A DNA stretch of 64,000 bases from Takakia lepidozioides (Eukaryota; Streptophyta; Takakiopsida; Takakiales; Takakiaceae). Location: assembly GCA_030704615.1 (NCBI GenBank), contig CM060731.1, positions 44,826,001 through 44,890,000 on the forward strand, given 5' to 3'. The position numbers were made by a program, and so were the translations under genes. Positions within the stretch are counted from its first letter, which is position 1, and each line of letters opens with the position of its first letter. The notes beneath the pieces are model-generated. The model was not told where the DNA came from, did not search any database, and saw only the letters and a list, made by a program, of their open reading frames with translations. Shown piece after piece: positions 1 to 11,767 of this stretch.

Positions 1-186
1 TACTACAGTCTTTCTGGAAGCTCCTCGTCATTGGTACAGGTTCTCAGTTCGAAGTGCTTTACATACATGGGGGCACTGCATCTTCCAGTGATGTTGGGTT
101 TCTTGATGCACTTTTCGGTTTTCTCTTGTGGCTGGACTCTGTGCCCATCGGCTGTCTGGGTGTGCTGTGGAATTAATAAATATCTT

Positions 187-211
187 TCCTCTCTCTCTCT
201 CTCTCTCTTTC
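187..211. repeat. CT microsatellite
   Basis: A run of CT dinucleotides directly abuts a LINE 3'-tail fragment that begins at about 212. The same arrangement, CT run then truncated LINE piece, recurs at 16483-16508. Confidence 0.9.
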
Positions 212-365
212 TAGAGGATATCTGGAAAACCCGGATTAATTCTATATATGATGGTAAGTCACACTACCAACGTCAGCCCCTGACAGAGGTAGGTTCTGTC
301 CCTTTTGTTCCCGCTCAAACTGGGCGCGGGGTCAATGGCCACAAGGCTACGGCAAACAGGAAACC

Positions 366-1196
366 ATGCTTTGTCGCATTATTAGACCTGCCTTGGAGTA
401 CAGATCTGCTATATGGGTTGATAACTCCAACCAGGCTAAGTCTCTAGAATCCATTCAAGTGGGGGTGCTTAAGGAGTGTATGTCAGCATGCTCCAAAACA
501 GCCAATGTAGCTGTTCGGTGTGAGTTTGGCATTCCGTCCTTAAGCTCCCGACGAGATGAATTCAAGGTCAGATGGTGGGGTCAGCTGCAACATATGCCCA
601 ACACCAGATATCCTAAGTTAATCGACTCTATATCTTGGAAACAGGACCGCCCTGTCAAACAGGCTAAGTCCTGGCAGAAGAGAGTAGAAGAGATTCTCAA
701 GGACCTGGACCTGGATCCGCAAGCCTTGACCCTGCTGGATAAATCTGACTTAGAGGCTGTAGTGTCCTCAGCCATGTCTGTTGCCGTGAGATTGTCTGAT
801 GAAAATGAAGTTAGGCAGAAAACTTCCCTGAACTTGTTTCCAGTCTGTGACATGGGGGAGGACATCTTGGATGACCTCAAGGGTCTACCCACTCTCGGCA
901 CTAGACTGAAATTTAAACTCAGGGCAGGAAGCCTACCTTTGAACAGCAAACAGAAGCAGAGAGGAAAGGGAGAGTGCAATTGCCCGCTGTGTGGGCAATC
1001 TGAAGACAGTATTCATTTTCTGATACACTGTCCGGGGTTCTCTCACCAAAGAGACGCTCTCTTCAACTCTATCAAGGGAATTGTGCCTGTTCCCCTGTTT
1101 AACAATTTTGAAAGTCTCGAGGCTGAGCCAAAAGCCCAGGCCCTTCTGAGGCCTAGTTTTTGGCAAATCACACACAGCAGATTGATGCTTGTGTGA
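366..1196 (+). pseudogene. LINE-A ORF2 C-terminal fragment, copy 1
   Basis: An open frame of 276 codons matches the C-terminal half of the long LINE-A ORF2 (its counterpart starts near 6230). It lacks the endonuclease and the catalytic RT core. It retains the C-terminal zinc-ribbon-like cluster CNCPLCGQ followed by an H...HC pair. The reading end differs slightly from the long element: one base is missing near 1160, which shifts the frame and ends the protein early. It is a dead 5'-truncated copy. Confidence 0.85.
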
Positions 1197-1379
1197 AGGG
1201 ATTTCTAGAGGATATCTGGAAAACCTGGATTAATTCTATATATGATGGTAAGTCACACTACCAACGTCAGCCCCTGACAGAGGTAGGTTCTGTCCCTTTT
1301 GTTCCCGCTCAAACTGGGCGCGGGGTTAATGGCCACAAGGCTACGGCAAACAACGTCTTATGAGTACAATCTCACTCCC

Positions 1380-1870
1380 TTCTCAAGGACCTGGACCTGG
1401 AACCGCAAGTCTTGACCCTGCTGGATAAATCTGACTTAGAGGCTGTAGTGTCCAAAGCCATGTCTGTTGCCATGAGATTGTCTGATGAAAATGAAGTTAG
1501 GCAGAAAACTTCCCTGAACTTGTTTCCAGTCAGTGACATGGGGGAGGACATCTTGGATGACCTCAAGGGTCTACCCACTCTCGGCACTAGACTGAAATTT
1601 AAACTCAGGGCAGGAAGCCTACCTTTGAACAGCAAACAGAAGCAGAGAGGAAAGGGAGAGTGCAATTGCCCGTTGTGTGGGCAATCTGAAGACAGTATTC
1701 ATTTTCTGATACACTGTTCGGGGTTCTCTCACCAAAGAGACGCTCTCTTCAAATCTATCAAGGGAATTGTGCCTGTACCTCTGTTTACCAACTTTGAAAG
1801 TCTCGAGGCTGAGCCAAAAGCCCAGGCCCTTCTGAGGCCTAGTTTTTGGGCAAATCACACAGCAGATTGA
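1380..1870 (+). pseudogene. LINE-A ORF2 C-terminal fragment, copy 2
   Basis: A shorter 5'-truncated copy begins at the sequence corresponding to about 6557 of the long element and runs through the zinc-ribbon-like motif to the 3' tail. Its left junction falls at TTCTC, which occurs both at the end of the preceding copy and at the breakpoint in LINE-A, so microhomology may have guided the join. It contains no catalytic residues. Confidence 0.82.
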
Positions 1871-2165
1871 TGCTTGTGTGAAGGGATTTCTAGAGGATAT
1901 CTGGAAAACCCGGATTAATTCTATATATGAAGGTAAGTCTTACTACCAACGTCAGCCCCTGACAGAGGTAGGTTCTGTTCCTTTTGTTTCCGCTCAAACT
2001 GGGTGCGGGGTCAATGGCCACAAGGCTACGGCAAACAACGTCTTATGAGTACAATCTCTCCCTCCCTGACAAAGGTAGTTTCTGTCCCTTTGTGTTCCGC
2101 TCAAACTGGGCGCGTGGTCAATGGCCACAAGGCTGCAGCAAACAACGTCTTATGAGTACGTTCTC

Positions 2166-2795
2166 TCTCTCCCTTCCTTGCTTTAGACCCATAACTGGTA
2201 AGGGTGATTGCAATCTGGGGACTGAGTGGCTGCAATTTTGGAAATGTGGCTTAAGGCGTCGTTCCTGGTCATGTGAAGTGATTATTTCTTTCTCCAAGAA
2301 TGGGCAGAGCAGAGAGTGGAATCTTGAGGAGGTATCTTCAGCAGGTAGCAATTGGCAGTGTGGATTGTGTTTATTCCCTTGTGAGTCTCTTAAGAGCATA
2401 TTTACAAGTCAATTTCATTCGAACATCTAGAAGTGAGCGTTGAACTCTTACGACCGCAGTGAGAGTATGTTCTGCTAGACTTAAGTTATACCTGCTTGAA
2501 ATCCTTCCTAACGGATACTGGAACAACTGTGATTCTCCCTGTCCTCTAGGAAGCCTATTGCCATTGGGTGGACTTGCTACAGGAGTACATTAATGTCTCT
2601 ATGACTAAATGCCGGCCTTGTGACCTCGTTTCTTTGTTTGTTTCGACCTGAAGCGCTTTGCTCCAGGTAAGGTAGTGCGTTGGATTTAGTTGGAAAGCTT
2701 GGGGCCTTTCCCTCTTCAGAATATGCCTACACGGGCCATTCCCTGCAACTCCCTGGAGTGTGATCTCTGAATGGTAACAAGCGGACCCCTACTGC
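2166..2795. other. Unassigned sequence between LINE array and LINE-A ORF1
   Basis: No convincing coding exon was recognised here. The part after about 2556 may be the 5' untranslated region of LINE-A. The stretch at about 2515-2555 resembles sequence immediately downstream of LINE-A (7229-7268) and may be an old target-site duplication. Confidence 0.45.
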
Positions 2796-3563
2796 TTGGG
2801 GGCAGCCCCTCCGCCCAAATTGGGCAGTCGTATGCTCTGTCTAGCATACTCGGCACTTGGGCTAGGGTTGGTCCTTGTGCTTAAACTTATGGCCTACGAA
2901 AACAATCATTACATTACCTACTGTCAACAGCAACACTCCCCAGGGGATTCCTGGGAATTGGTCACTTATGCCAAATCCAGGGCTTCATGTGTAGTTTTTG
3001 GGGTGGATCCCAGGATGGACGCTGTGTCCTTTAAAACTACATGCTCTAGCTTAGGCTTGGATTTCATGGCCAATGGCTCCATCTCGAGACTTGATAACAG
3101 GGGTACTTTGAAGGTTGCAATGCCCAAAAATGCTTCTAATAGAGTCTCACATCAACTCAATCTCAAAGAAGTTCGTCCCTTGACTGGCTGGAGGGCGGTT
3201 TTAGACATTGTTGATTCAATGGGGCGCTCTAGGAAGACAACCAAGGGCAGGGACTTCAACTTGAGAGTTTCTAATCGGTTTGATGCTCTGGACGAGGTTG
3301 AATCCAAGCAGCCTGACGGACAATCTGCCCATAAGTGTACAGAATCTGAATGTCGTGTATCTGAAGGATTTGGTACTCTGAACGGTTTACCAATCCTCAA
3401 AGTTTACACAAGACGTGCAAAATCTATACATGGGGTAATTGTCACTAAGCAGTCAGACGGACAACTTGTCCCTAAGTGTGCGGAGTCTGACCGTCGTGTA
3501 ACTGAAGGATTTGGTACTCTGAATGGTTTACCAATTCTCAAAGTTTACACAAGACGAGCATAA
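2796..3563 (+). CDS. LINE-A ORF1 protein, unknown family
   Basis: A 255-residue open frame lies just upstream of the endonuclease region, in the usual ORF1 position. No zinc knuckle, RRM or other family motif was recognised. An N-terminal hydrophobic patch (about residues 17-35) follows a basic stretch. The C-terminal third contains two tandem copies of a unit of about 47 residues, each with the motif EGFGTLNGLPILKVYTRRA, encoded by a 141-bp DNA duplication. It shares its frame with the next open stretch and is separated from it by one stop codon, so a longer original protein is possible. Confidence 0.55.
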   Translation: MGAAPPPKLGSRMLCLAYSALGLGLVLVLKLMAYENNHYITYCQQQHSPGDSWELVTYAKSRASCVVFGVDPRMDAVSFKTTCSSLGLDFMANGSISRLDNRGTLKVAMPKNASNRVSHQLNLKEVRPLTGWRAVLDIVDSMGRSRKTTKGRDFNLRVSNRFDALDEVESKQPDGQSAHKCTESECRVSEGFGTLNGLPILKVYTRRAKSIHGVIVTKQSDGQLVPKCAESDRRVTEGFGTLNGLPILKVYTRRA

Positions 3564-3587
3564 TCTACACACGGGGTAACTGTCCCC
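3306..3587 (+). repeat. Two-copy 141-bp tandem repeat in ORF1
   Basis: Unit 1 spans 3306-3446 and unit 2 spans 3447-3587. The two are clearly homologous but differ at many positions, so the duplication is not recent. The length is a multiple of three and keeps the frame. The second unit ends in a stop codon shortly after the TRRA motif. Confidence 0.9.
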
Positions 3588-3590
3588 CCT

Positions 3591-4726
3591 TTGCAGAACG
3601 GTTGGCCGTCCAGGAGCAATCTTAAGCTACCTAGACGACAAACAATTCACATGCAAAGGGCTGGCTTGCGGCTGGCCACTTTCAACTTCTCAGGGCTGAC
3701 TAACCAAAGGAAACAACTCGAAGTGGGACAAGTTCTTCGGACTAATGATATTCATATCTGTGCTGGGCAAGAAACATGGGAAACGTCGGATAAACTGGTT
3801 GGAGATGTCAATGGTTATAAATGGGCAGGTAAGATGTGTACTCTCAAGGCAGCCTCTGCCAAACGCGGTCAAAAGGGGGTTGGATTCTTTGTCTGTGATT
3901 TCTTGTTTGACAATTGTGACATTATCAACAGGGGTTTGAGGTACAAGCATAGTATCTGGCTAAAGCTGAAACTGAAGGGCGGCATGAGTACAAAGGACCT
4001 CTTTGTGGGTTGTGTTTACAGCCCACAGAGGGGACTCTTAGTGCTGACGCAGACAAAGCCTTCGAAGATGTAAAGCTAGACTGTGCTTCGTTCCTTGCCA
4101 AAGGTCAGGTGATTTTATTGGGTGACTTCAATGCCCGGGTGGGTAAAGGTCTCCATCAGGATGATATCATTGGGCCTTTTGGTGAGGACGAGCTGAACTT
4201 TAATGGCTGGAAGAGCTTCAGCTTCTGGCCTTGAACAATAGGGCAAAAGGTGACCAAGTGCAGTGGACTCGTGAGAAAGCCCAAACTGGGGAACGTTCCA
4301 TTGTGGATTATATCATAATGGACGAAAATTTGTTTCCCCAGAGTGCCAATGTGTTGATCGACAGAACTGATATTGGTACCTCTGACCACTTCCTGGTTTG
4401 GACTGAGATCAAAAGGTGTTTTCCCAACACCAAGAGATCTGTGAAACGTTCGATTCGGAAGTGGCGCATAGAAAAATTCCATAATGAAGAGGTCAAGGCT
4501 GAGTATGTCCAGCCCTTGCAAGAGGCTCTTCCTCATTTTGTCCATTTGCTCCAAGACCTTCAGTCTCGCGCTGACAATGCAAGAAATGAAGTCGAAAGAG
4601 CAGTGGATTCTTGGGAGAGTTTCGTCTCCTCTGCGGCTAACAAGATCATTGGGAGGAAACTAATTGTCTGCGGTAGAGCTGTTAATTGGTGGACTAATGA
4701 GATTAAACTCAAGATAGCTGAGAGAT
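3591..4726 (+). pseudogene. LINE-A endonuclease domain (APE type), frameshifted
   Basis: Three overlapping frames together read as a LINE endonuclease. The first opens with LATFNFSGL and has QETWE (catalytic Glu region). The second has VGCVYSP and LLGDFNARVG (the GDFN motif). The third has VDYIIMDENL and ends the domain with GTSDHFLV (the SDH motif). This enzyme family nicks target DNA to prime reverse transcription. Frame changes occur near 4010-4070 and near 4231, so an intact protein cannot be made from this copy. Confidence 0.88.
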
Positions 4727-4752
4727 GAGTCCTTTATAAAGAGTGCTGCAAT

Positions 4753-7084
4753 TTGAGAACCAACAAAGAATCGTGGGCGAGGTACTACCAGATCCGTAAA
4801 GATATCAATCTGCTTGTAAGGGCTCAGAAGAAATTATACTGGGACAAGTTGTACAGTGAAATAAACTCAAACCACCATGGTGGTAATGACAAGAGATTCT
4901 GGCTCGCCCTTCAACGCTTGTACAAGCCGAAAAGTTGTCAGCAAGTACAAGCGCTGAAGACTACTAAGGGTGCAGTGGTAACTTCACCGGTTGACATTGT
5001 CAAAACCTTTGAAACCCACTACAGTATCCTTGGCAGAACTTCTAGGTCTAACAGTGAGGGGTCCTCTGATGAATGGAAGGACACAGTTGGTAAACTGTTC
5101 AAAACAGCCCTGATGAACTGGAGTATATTTCAAAAACCTACAACGCTCCCATTAGTTCTTCTGAGATTGTGGAAGCAATTGAACATCTAAATGGATATAA
5201 AGCAGGTGGTCCTGATGGCATAGTGAACGAGCTTATCAAGCACGGTGGCAATCCCATGATAGAGGCCCTAGTTCTCCTCTTTAGCCTTATCTGGAAGACT
5301 GAAATGATCCCCTTTCGCTGGCGACAGGGGTTCATTGTCAATCTATATAAGAAGGGTGACAGAGAAGACCCGGGGAACTATCGTGGCATCACGCTCCTCA
5401 ATGCTGTTGGCAAGATATTTTGCAGAGTTATAAGTACTCGTCTCGAGGTTGATCTGGAATCTAGAGGTTGTTTTCACGAAGGCCAAGCTGGCTTTCGGCG
5501 AAACAGGGGCTGTGTGGACCATATCTTCACTCTAAGCCAGATTATCCAGGGAAGGAAAAAAGAAGGGAAACCCACTTATGTTTTTTCTTGGATGTCAAAA
5601 AGGCTTATGACACAGTGTGGAGAGATGGTCTATGGCTCCGCCTCTGGTCTTGCGGAATCAAGGGAAAAATGTGGAGAGTTGTCCATAACTTGTATGCTCA
5701 CACCAAAAGCTGTGTCACTGTTAATGGACAGAAGTCTAACTTCTTTGACATAGACCAAGGTGTAGCTCAAGGATGTACCCTCTCCCCTCTGCTCTTCAAT
5801 GTTTTTATCAATCAACTCCTCGAGGATGTGGAACGTGAGGGATTTGGGTTAAGGGTGGGTGATGCCACCATTCCAGCCCTTATGTTTGCGGATGACTTCG
5901 CAGGCATAGGGGAGACTCCTTCCAACCTCCAGGAATTGATTGATTGCTCGAAGAGATACTTTGATCTTTGGGGGCTAGAGGCTAATGTCAGTAAATGTGC
6001 AGTGGTGGCATTCAACGACAGAGGAGAGGGAGGAAGTAATCGTAAGTGGCAGTGGGGTAGCCAAGAGATTCCAGTCCTCCCTTCCTACACATACCTGGGC
6101 GTTGAGTTTTCCTCGAACTGTAACTGGGATGCACATATCCAGAATGTTGTACAAACTGGCAAGGGCAAAGCGCTGAGTCTCACTAAATTTTTCCACTGCA
6201 GAGGGATTAACTCTGAGGTCAAGAAAACCTTGCTTTGCCGCGTTATTAGACCTGCCTTGGTGTACGGATCTTCTATATGGGTTGATAACTCCAACCAGGC
6301 TAAGTCTCTAGAATCCATTCAAGTGGGGGTGCTTAAGGAGTGCATGTCAGCATGCTCCAAAACAGCCAATGTGGCTGTTCGGGGTGAGTTTGGCATCCCT
6401 TCCTTAAGCTCCCGACGAGATGAATTCAAGGTCAGATGGTGGGGTCAGTTGCAACACATGTCCAACACCAGATACCCTAAGTTAATCGACTCTATATCTT
6501 GGAAACAGGACCGCCCTGTCAAACAGGCTAAGTCCTGGCAGAAGAGAGTAGAAGAGATTCTCAAGGATCTGAATCTGGACCCACAAGTCTTGACCTTGCT
6601 GGATAAATCTGACTTAGAGACTGTAGTGTCCAAAGCCATGTCTGTTACCAGAAAATTGTCTGATGCAAATGAAGTTAGGCAGAAAACTTCCCTGAACCTG
6701 TTTCCAGTCTGTGACATGGGGGAGGATATCATGGATGACCTCAAGGGTCTACCCACTCTCGGCACCAGACTGAAATTTAAACTCAGGGCAGGAAGCCTAC
6801 CTTTGAACAGCAAACAGAAGCAGAGAGGAAAGGGAGAGTGCAATTGCCTGTTGTGTGGGCAACCCGAAGACAATATTCATTTTCTGATTCATTGTCCGGG
6901 GTGCTCTCACCAGAGAGAATCTCTCCTCCAATCTATCAAGAGAATTGTGCCTGTACCTCTCTTTACCAACTTTGAAAGTCTCGAGGCTGAGCCAAAAGCC
7001 CAGGCCCTTCTGAGGCCTAGTTTTTGGGCAAATCACACACAGCAGATTGATGCTTGTGTGAAGGGATTTCTAGAGTATATCTGA
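4753..7084 (+). pseudogene. LINE-A reverse transcriptase and C-terminal zinc-ribbon region, frameshifted
   Basis: The linker after the endonuclease (4753-5190) passes into RT sequence in a second frame (from 5169: DPGNYRGITLLNAVGK, then EGQAGFRRNRGC), and then into a long open frame of 538 codons (5468-7084). The long frame has FFLDVKKAYDTV (first catalytic Asp), AQGCTLSPLLFNVF, and FADDF (catalytic Asp pair, with Phe in place of the common Tyr). Near the C terminus lies a CNCLLCGQ cluster with H...HC. The breaks near 5180 and 5590 separate the RT motifs into different frames. Confidence 0.88.
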
Positions 7085-7487
7085 AAAACCCGGATTAATT
7101 CTATATATGAAGGTAAGTCTTACTACCAATGTCAGCCCCTGACAGAGGTAGGTTCTGTCCCTTTGGTTTCTGCTCAAACTGGGCGCGGGGTCAATGGCCA
7201 CAAGGCTACGGCAAACAACGTCTTATTAGTACTGAAACAACTGTGAGGAGACCCTGTCTAGGAACCTGTATGGTTGTCTTGCTCTTCACTACATTTTGAG
7301 AGCTTCCCTCAATTATCTGAAGTGAAGTAGATCAAGTATGAAGGGGATCAATGACCAAAAGTGGCTTCCCTTTGCAAAGGAGAATCTGAGGGCTGCCATA
7401 TCAAGTTGCCATTCCAGTTCTAATATGTTGATGATGGTGATTGACAGACGAGGGAGCTGGAAACGACAAGGAATAACCAACCAAGCA

Positions 7488-10400
7488 GATTGGCAGATGC
7501 TCGTAGCGCTAATTCCGAACAGAAATCGTTGGGGCGATCTGGCAGCAGCAACAGCTGTAGCAAGGCTTCGTCTAGAAGCACAGGTGTTGCAGATGGCGCA
7601 AGCCACCATGCTGGGTTTGTCTTTTTGTGCCCTGGTTCATCTACTCATGAGGATTTCATCAGGCATAAGACATGTGAACTGAGATGACAATCAAGTTGCG
7701 TCTGATTCTTGTGCAGGCAGTAGCAGCAGTAATTTAAGATAAACTGTGCTGTATGTTGTTGTAAGTTGTAGAAGTGGGCATTAAAAGACATGGACAGCCT
7801 CTGCAGATAGGAAAGTGAGGGATTAAGGAGATACTGGTTGGTGGGACTGCAGGAATGTGGTGCGCTCTTATACAATGCTGTTCTCTAGGAATCCAGACCA
7901 ATCAAACAGTGGTGTAAGCAGCTCTGAGGCAGGATTGAAGACCGGTCAGGGGCCTACACTGAAGGGTTTATCCAGTGGGACAGAGAGAAGCGAGGCCACT
8001 GATGGTAATGTTGATTCAGGCATAAGTGAGCGGTTGGTGGTAGCCCTGCAGCAGGAAGTGGATCAGCTTTCGACTGCCCTTGCCACTCAGTCCAAAGTGG
8101 TAAGAGGGAGGGGGTACATGAGAGAGAAAGAAAGAAAGAAAAATTCTTTAACATACTGTCCCATGAGATTCTGGGGAACTTAAGGAACAGTATTGCATAA
8201 CAAATAAAAACCGTTAGTGATACTAGGAGATTGAGTGAGGGCAGGTTTTTGATCTGAAAGGGAAATGATGGTTGCACTGATTCATGTTTGAGTGCAGATC
8301 ATTTTACATTTCACCTGTTATACCCCAAGTCCACAGAGCTTATGGTTCAGTAAAAGGAAGACGGATATGGTCTAGCCATATTCAACAGTGAGGATCCAGG
8401 AGTTAGTTCAGTTGTCAAATACGATGACAAATATCTTTTGTGGTTTGGATGTGTTTGGCTGCATCTCCAGCAGGTGTGAAAGTTCAACAGTTGTATGCCT
8501 GTGAAACTATCGCACTTCTTTTTATCATACGCTTGTGTTGATGGGCAGGTAACAGAGACAAGGGAGGCTACAGGCAGGCTTATTGATGAATTCCAGGTGA
8601 GTGAAAACTTTGCCTGCAGATTGTTTGCTCTCTTTTCAAGCATGTTTGCTTTTTTTTGTAACTTCCCATATCTTTAAAGGCATACGTTGTTCCAATCACT
8701 GCACAGTGATTGCCACAAACAAGTGTTTCTTGCATTCAATTGTGACTCCCCTTGATCCTCTGCTTGAAGCCAGTGAAGTGGGTTTTATAGCTGGGAACTC
8801 ATAGCTTAGTAATTCTGGTCAAGTTTTATGCTGTGCAGAGTCATGATACTACCGTTGGCAACAAGCAAAAGTGGACAGATGCTGCACCCAAGGAACCAAA
8901 TCCAGAAGAACCCAATTGGGGCGAGCTTTCGCAACACCTCTCTTTTTCCACTAGTGCGACATCGGCTGCACAGGTGGGCTGTTGAGTGTCTATGCCAGCT
9001 ACCATTATGATATAATGGGCTAGGAGAAGTCATTAAGAATTTATGTCTAGATACAGTTCCACTGTCAGTTTTGTTATTCTGTCTGCTGACTGTATGGTTT
9101 GGACAACAGGTACAGGAATTAAGTCACAAGCTGGAGCAAGTAGCAAAACAACAACGTGTGGAAGAGGAGATGGCAGAGCTTACTAAACATCAGGCTAAAA
9201 TAGCAGAACTCAAGCACCGCGTTGCCAAATTGACTGCCAAGTGCCACCTCTTGAATGCACGGGCAAGCGAGGATGAAGTTCGCGATGAACACACCCTTCG
9301 AGTTGCTGCCTTGATTTTGGAACTTGCTAATAAGCTTGCTGTACAGGTGTGTGTTTGATATTGATTGTTTCATGACCACAATCATAAAATTGTTACTCTT
9401 GCAATGCAAAATCTTGAGCAGTTTCTCTACACCTCAGGGTCTACTTGAACCTGCAAGCAGCATGGCAATTGTAAATCCTTGCAATGTTGACCGGCGGGTA
9501 TACATGCATTTTGCTTTCAGGAAGAGCAAGCGAGGCAGACTTCAATCCAGGTCCAACGACTTTCGGCCTCATTCCAACTTTCCTCCCCTTTTATTTCAAG
9601 ATCCAAGGTGCGTGGACTCTTCTTTTTCTATAACTTCATTCTGCCATTGGCTTGTCCAACTTCCATGGTAATTTCAGGCTGAGTTTCCATGCCTTGATGG
9701 GTAGGAAACCCGTAACCTGCTCCAGTAGGATTGATTCTTATTTGCACTTTATCCTGTCATAGGTCAAAGAGATTGTCCCTATCTGGGTCTATGATTGCAA
9801 GAACCCTATGTTTAGGTAGTCTATCCATCAAGTAGATTCAAACTCTGCCTCGATTCAATGCACAGAAAGAAGACCTGCAGAAGCTGCTACAGGAGAGGAG
9901 CAATCCCGCAGACAGGCCCACAGAAAGCAATGGTCAGTGGGAGCATAGTCTTATCTTAGCTGGCCGGCCTACTGCTCAGCCCAGGTAGACCCATCATTCA
10001 ATTTACAGCTGCGTAACTAATTCCAGAGTGGTTGTATCTGCCTAGTTTCTGCTGCTAACATAAGGTCCTGACTTCTTCAGTACTCTGCATCACCACGCTA
10101 CTATCAGGATTCAGTTCTGGTTTCTGATTGGTTTGTTGAGTGGGTTATATACGTTGGTTTGTTGTAGAACAACCATGCCCCTAGCATTCATCACAGTTTT
10201 CGGTTTGTAATTATCCAATTATTTTTGCTAACATGGAATCTGAGATTTTTGACGATGCATGAGCAAGGGAGCAGCCTTATGTTCTCCACAAAGTGCACAA
10301 CCGTTGTCTCCCCAAGTGTGAATCATTTAGTATCTGAGCTTTCTGTGTGGTAAAATGAAAGCATTAAATTAACAGAGAAGCCAAACACTGGCCTAATATG

Positions 10401-11767
10401 AGCGTGTTGTGTCTGGTTGTGACACACTTGCCCTTTTCTCCAGGTATATTGCAGGGCAGGAACAAAAGCCAAAAAAAAATGGTGCTAGCTTGTTTGACCG
10501 CCACATCTTGTTTTCCTCTGCAGAGTCTGCCAGGCCTAGTACTAATCCAGAGCCTACACACCATGTGACGCCAGGAAGGGTCTTAAAGCAGCCATACCAG
10601 TTCCGATTAGGTACACCTTCCAAAGTGCGAAGAGTGTTGTCAATTAAGGACAGGAAGAGTTCGCTCACAAAGCAGGATCACGGAAGCGGGAGTAGACAGG
10701 ATATGACGAAGTTATTGAAAAGGGGGAACTCTCTGCCAGCCAGGGTTGAGTTTGGTGAGGTGGAGGTGACTAGTGGAATTCTGAGTGGCATCTTGGAAAT
10801 GGCTGAAAACCCCCAAACAGACATCACATCGAGCTCTAGTACTGGCGACTGTCTTAGTTCAGAGAAACCTTTTCAAAAGGAAAACTTTCTAAATGATGCA
10901 ATGACCTTGCAGCAGCCCGTCAAAAGGAACGATCCTTCCTACACTAAAACCTGTTCTCAAGACACAAATAGTGCTTCACAACAGGCTGGAGAAAAGGAGG
11001 CACAGGAAAATAGTGAGTGGTCAATGGAAGAAGAGGTTGCACGGTTGACTCTGGAGATAGAACAAGTCATGGCAGAGACTTCAGCAGTAGCCCTGACTGG
11101 TAGTCCCATTCGCGAGAAATGGTTCTCACCAACTTTCAGTGACAACTACTCCCCAGAGGTCCGGATAGGGAGCCCCACTGTGACTGGAGATCTGCCAACT
11201 CCACGCCTTGGGCTTGATGCTACCAGCAGCACGTTGAGAAGGTTGCAATTCATTTCAGATAAGATCCCAAACAACCATGTGCTTTTGGGTCAAGTCTCAT
11301 CAAGTGGAGCTAAAAGGTCTGTGACGGAAGAGATATCCTCCGCAAACTATTCCAACTTGGACTACTTGGCATCTTACTCGTTGGCATCCATCCCTGGGTC
11401 AGCGGCTCTCTCGCCCTTTTCAAAGATGATGGCCTGCCTAGACTTGCAGCAACCGTCGCCTGCCACGTCTCTGGAGGAGTCTGAATCACACAGGGAAGCT
11501 GTCTCTGAAGTTCCAGGGGAGATAAATAGAGGGGGTTCAAGGCGCCAAGAAGCTGATGAGCCATTGACACCTCCCAGGTCCCCAGAGATTGGAGGGAGTA
11601 GAGGCTCAGAATCAATAGGGTCAGTCGACTCAGCTTTTAATGAGATTTTGGACCATACTCTTGATGATCTCGTCAGGGTATGCTCAACAGCAACCACATC
11701 TGCAGGAACCCCCACATCCAGTTCTCTTTCTCATGGACAGGATGGGAGGAATGGGTCATATTTCTGA
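7488..11767 (+). CDS. Coiled-coil protein with long Ser/Pro-rich tail, family not recognised (5' end uncertain)
   Basis: Eight exons can be joined with consistent phase: about 7488-7614, 7889-8099, 8549-8596, 8839-8973, 9110-9346, 9521-9607, 9866-9932 and 10455-11767, giving about 740 residues. The first visible part is Ser/Gly-rich. The 79-residue exon at 9110-9346 is a strong coiled coil rich in Glu, Lys and Leu. The last exon encodes about 437 residues of low-complexity sequence with many SP and TP pairs (SPTFSDNYSPEVRIGSPT, PLTPPRSPEI), which could be phosphorylation sites. The overall layout resembles microtubule-associated or scaffold proteins, but this is only an impression. Earlier exons were not identified. 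LINE-A ends about 260 bp upstream and may separate the gene from its 5' exons. Confidence 0.65.

Larger units (their letters stand above)
212..2165 (+). mobile_element. Head-to-tail array of 5'-truncated LINE-A copies
   Basis: Three truncated pieces and an extra tail follow one another in the same direction. A bare 3' tail (about 212-356) is joined to a copy starting in the C-terminal part of the RT protein (about 361-1370), then to a shorter copy (1380-2050), then to a partial repeat of the tail (about 2062-2165). Each is closely similar to the 3' end of the long element at 2.5-7.2 kb. The tails share a terminus resembling TTATGAGTAC followed by CT-rich sequence and lack poly(A). Small differences between copies argue against an assembly artefact, though that is not excluded. 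Confidence 0.85.
2556..7229 (+). mobile_element. Near full-length non-LTR retrotransposon (LINE-A)
   Basis: The element carries, in order, an ORF1 of unknown family (2796-3563), an apurinic-type endonuclease region (3591-4726), a reverse transcriptase (about 5169-6100), a C-terminal zinc-ribbon-like motif (near 6840-6900) and a 3' tail ending around 7229 without poly(A). ORF2 is split by several frame changes, so this copy should be inactive. Truncated relatives lie at 212-2165, 16507-16757 and 61337-61554. The left border is inferred from a candidate duplication of flanking sequence. The LINE clade was not assigned. Confidence 0.85.

Noticed and set aside
7338-7487. Open frame starting at 7338 as first exon of the coiled-coil gene
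   Set aside because: Its frame does not join the exon at 7889 with correct phase, whereas the other frame over 7488-7614 does.
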